Assembly (NCBI GenBank): GCA_964569425.1
Contig: CAZMVD010000187.1
Coordinates: 1-5,807 of the forward strand
From: JACQXM01 sp964569425
GTDB lineage: Bacteria > Planctomycetota > Phycisphaerae > UBA1845
Direction of reading: 5' to 3'
Length of the DNA: 5,807 nucleotides
The notes under the pieces were generated by a model that had not been told where the DNA came from, did not search any database, and was given only the letters and a program-made list of their open reading frames with translations. Of the stretch, positions 5,068-5,807 are shown piece after piece (positions within the stretch are counted from its first letter, which is position 1; each line of letters opens with the position of its first letter). The translations under genes and the position numbers were made by a program.

Positions 5068-5807
5068 ATGGCAGACCGACGCATGACCGAGCCCATCGCA
5101 CGTTCAGCGCCTTCAGCCGCCGCGAAACGGCGCCGCGCCGCATACGTTCTGGCCGCCGCCGCAGCCCTGGTCACCTATGCCAACACGCCTCTCAACGACT
5201 TCTGCGACGACGGCATCCCCATCGTGGCCCAGAACCAACTGGTGACGGAAACCGGTCACTGGTGGGAGCTGTGGACCACGGATCATTGGCACGATTCCAA
5301 AGACGCGGCCCCGAATCGCGATCTGCTCTATCGCCCACTCGCCCTGGTGACCTACAAGGCGGTTTACCAATGGGCCGGTGAGGACGCGCTGCCGCAATTA
5401 CTGGTCAACATCCTGCTGCACGCGCTGCTCAGCGCCGGCGTCGTCCGACTGGGGTTTCACCTGGGCCTGAATACGCCTGCTGCCCTGGTCGCCGGACTTC
5501 TCTTTGCCGTGCTGCCCATCCACACCGAAGTCATCAACAACGTCGTCGGCCGCGCCGACCTGCTCGCCGCTTCCGGCGTGGTGGTCGCATTGTTCGCCCA
5601 GCGGCGATTACGCCTGGCGTGTACCGCTCGCCATCGCCTGGGCGCCGCTCTGGTCCTAGCACTCGCGGTGTTCGCAGCGCTGGCCGCCAAGGAAAGCGGC
5701 GCCGCGGTGATCGCACTGGTTCCCCTGCTCTACTTCGCGGGCCGAGGCGAGCCGAATGACGCCCACGATCCGCGAACGGAAAAGCGTTCGATCGTCACGC
5801 CCTGGCT
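5068..5807 (+). CDS. GT-C membrane glycosyltransferase, TMTC/DUF1736-like, N-terminal part (runs off right edge)
   Basis: The frame is open from the ATG at 5068 to the window edge, giving 246 codons. An in-frame TAA at 5056-5058 and AAGGG six bases upstream fix the start well; an ATG at 5083 is the only nearby alternative. The protein has a basic cytosolic N-terminus (KRRR, 20-23), a first membrane helix (about 24-38), then a lumenal/periplasmic loop with an acidic pair D47-D48, the position of the catalytic acids in GT-C enzymes. LLYRPLALVTY (86-96), VNILLHALLSAG (113-124) and FAVLPIHTEVINNVVGRADLLAA (split as 146-158 and 159-168) closely resemble TMTC and related TPR-linked glycosyltransferases, as does AAKESGAAV at 206-214. 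Further helices lie near 107-128, 138-151, 165-178, 191-206 and 212-224. Such enzymes move sugar from a polyprenyl-phosphate donor to an acceptor; the acceptor here is unknown. C-terminal TPR repeats, usual in this group, would lie outside the window. Confidence 0.85.
   Translation, partial: MADRRMTEPIARSAPSAAAKRRRAAYVLAAAAALVTYANTPLNDFCDDGIPIVAQNQLVTETGHWWELWTTDHWHDSKDAAPNRDLLYRPLALVTYKAVYQWAGEDALPQLLVNILLHALLSAGVVRLGFHLGLNTPAALVAGLLFAVLPIHTEVINNVVGRADLLAASGVVVALFAQRRLRLACTARHRLGAALVLALAVFAALAAKESGAAVIALVPLLYFAGRGEPNDAHDPRTEKRSIVTPW

Noticed and set aside
4911..5381. Plus-strand open frame across the divergent spacer into the glycosyltransferase gene
   Set aside because: It overlaps the well-supported frame starting at 5068 in a different frame, and its sequence has no recognisable protein features.
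1..5807. CRISPR arrays, tRNA or rRNA genes, insertion sequences
   Set aside because: I saw no regularly spaced direct repeats, no tRNA-like cloverleaf sequence, no rRNA segment, and no transposase or terminal inverted repeats.

Overview
The window is GC-rich bacterial DNA with dense coding and seven recognisable genes, two of them cut by the window edges. No gene gives a firm taxonomic assignment. A secreted HExxH protein resembling the DUF1570/peptidase-MA-like group, a TMTC-like membrane glycosyltransferase and a LemA/TPM pair would suit a Planctomycetota-like or similar environmental Gram-negative bacterium. That is a low-confidence inference.

Layout: (1) positions 1-304, minus strand, hold the start of an unrecognised protein that runs off the left edge. 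(2) Positions 305-486 are a divergent intergenic region with two inverted repeats. (3) Positions 487-1503, plus strand, are queG, for the cobalamin- and Fe-S-dependent epoxyqueuosine reductase of tRNA queuosine synthesis. (4) A 58-bp convergent gap carries a hairpin. (5) Positions 3816 down to 1562, minus strand, are a tightly overlapping three-gene block: a cytosolic protein that looks like a degenerate nucleotidyltransferase, a secreted and membrane-tethered TPM-domain protein with a glycine-rich tail, and a LemA-family membrane protein with an N-terminal zinc ribbon. (6) Positions 4846-3929, minus strand, encode the secreted putative zinc metallopeptidase. (7) A 221-bp divergent region carries a plausible minus-strand promoter and two inverted repeats. 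(8) From 5068 to the right edge, plus strand, is the N-terminal part of a multi-pass GT-C-type (TMTC/DUF1736-like) glycosyltransferase.

The most interesting unit is the three-gene block. Adjacent genes overlap by 11 and 14 bp, which suggests translational coupling. The glycine codons ending the TPM gene also form a strong Shine-Dalgarno-like purine run in front of a GTG start for lemA. Starting there adds a clear two-knuckle zinc ribbon in front of the LemA membrane helix. LemA and TPM proteins are known to occur together, but their joint function is poorly defined. The zinc ribbon and the nucleotidyltransferase-like partner are the parts that could be new. queG and the flanking genes look ordinary. 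I see no mobile element, CRISPR array, tRNA or rRNA.
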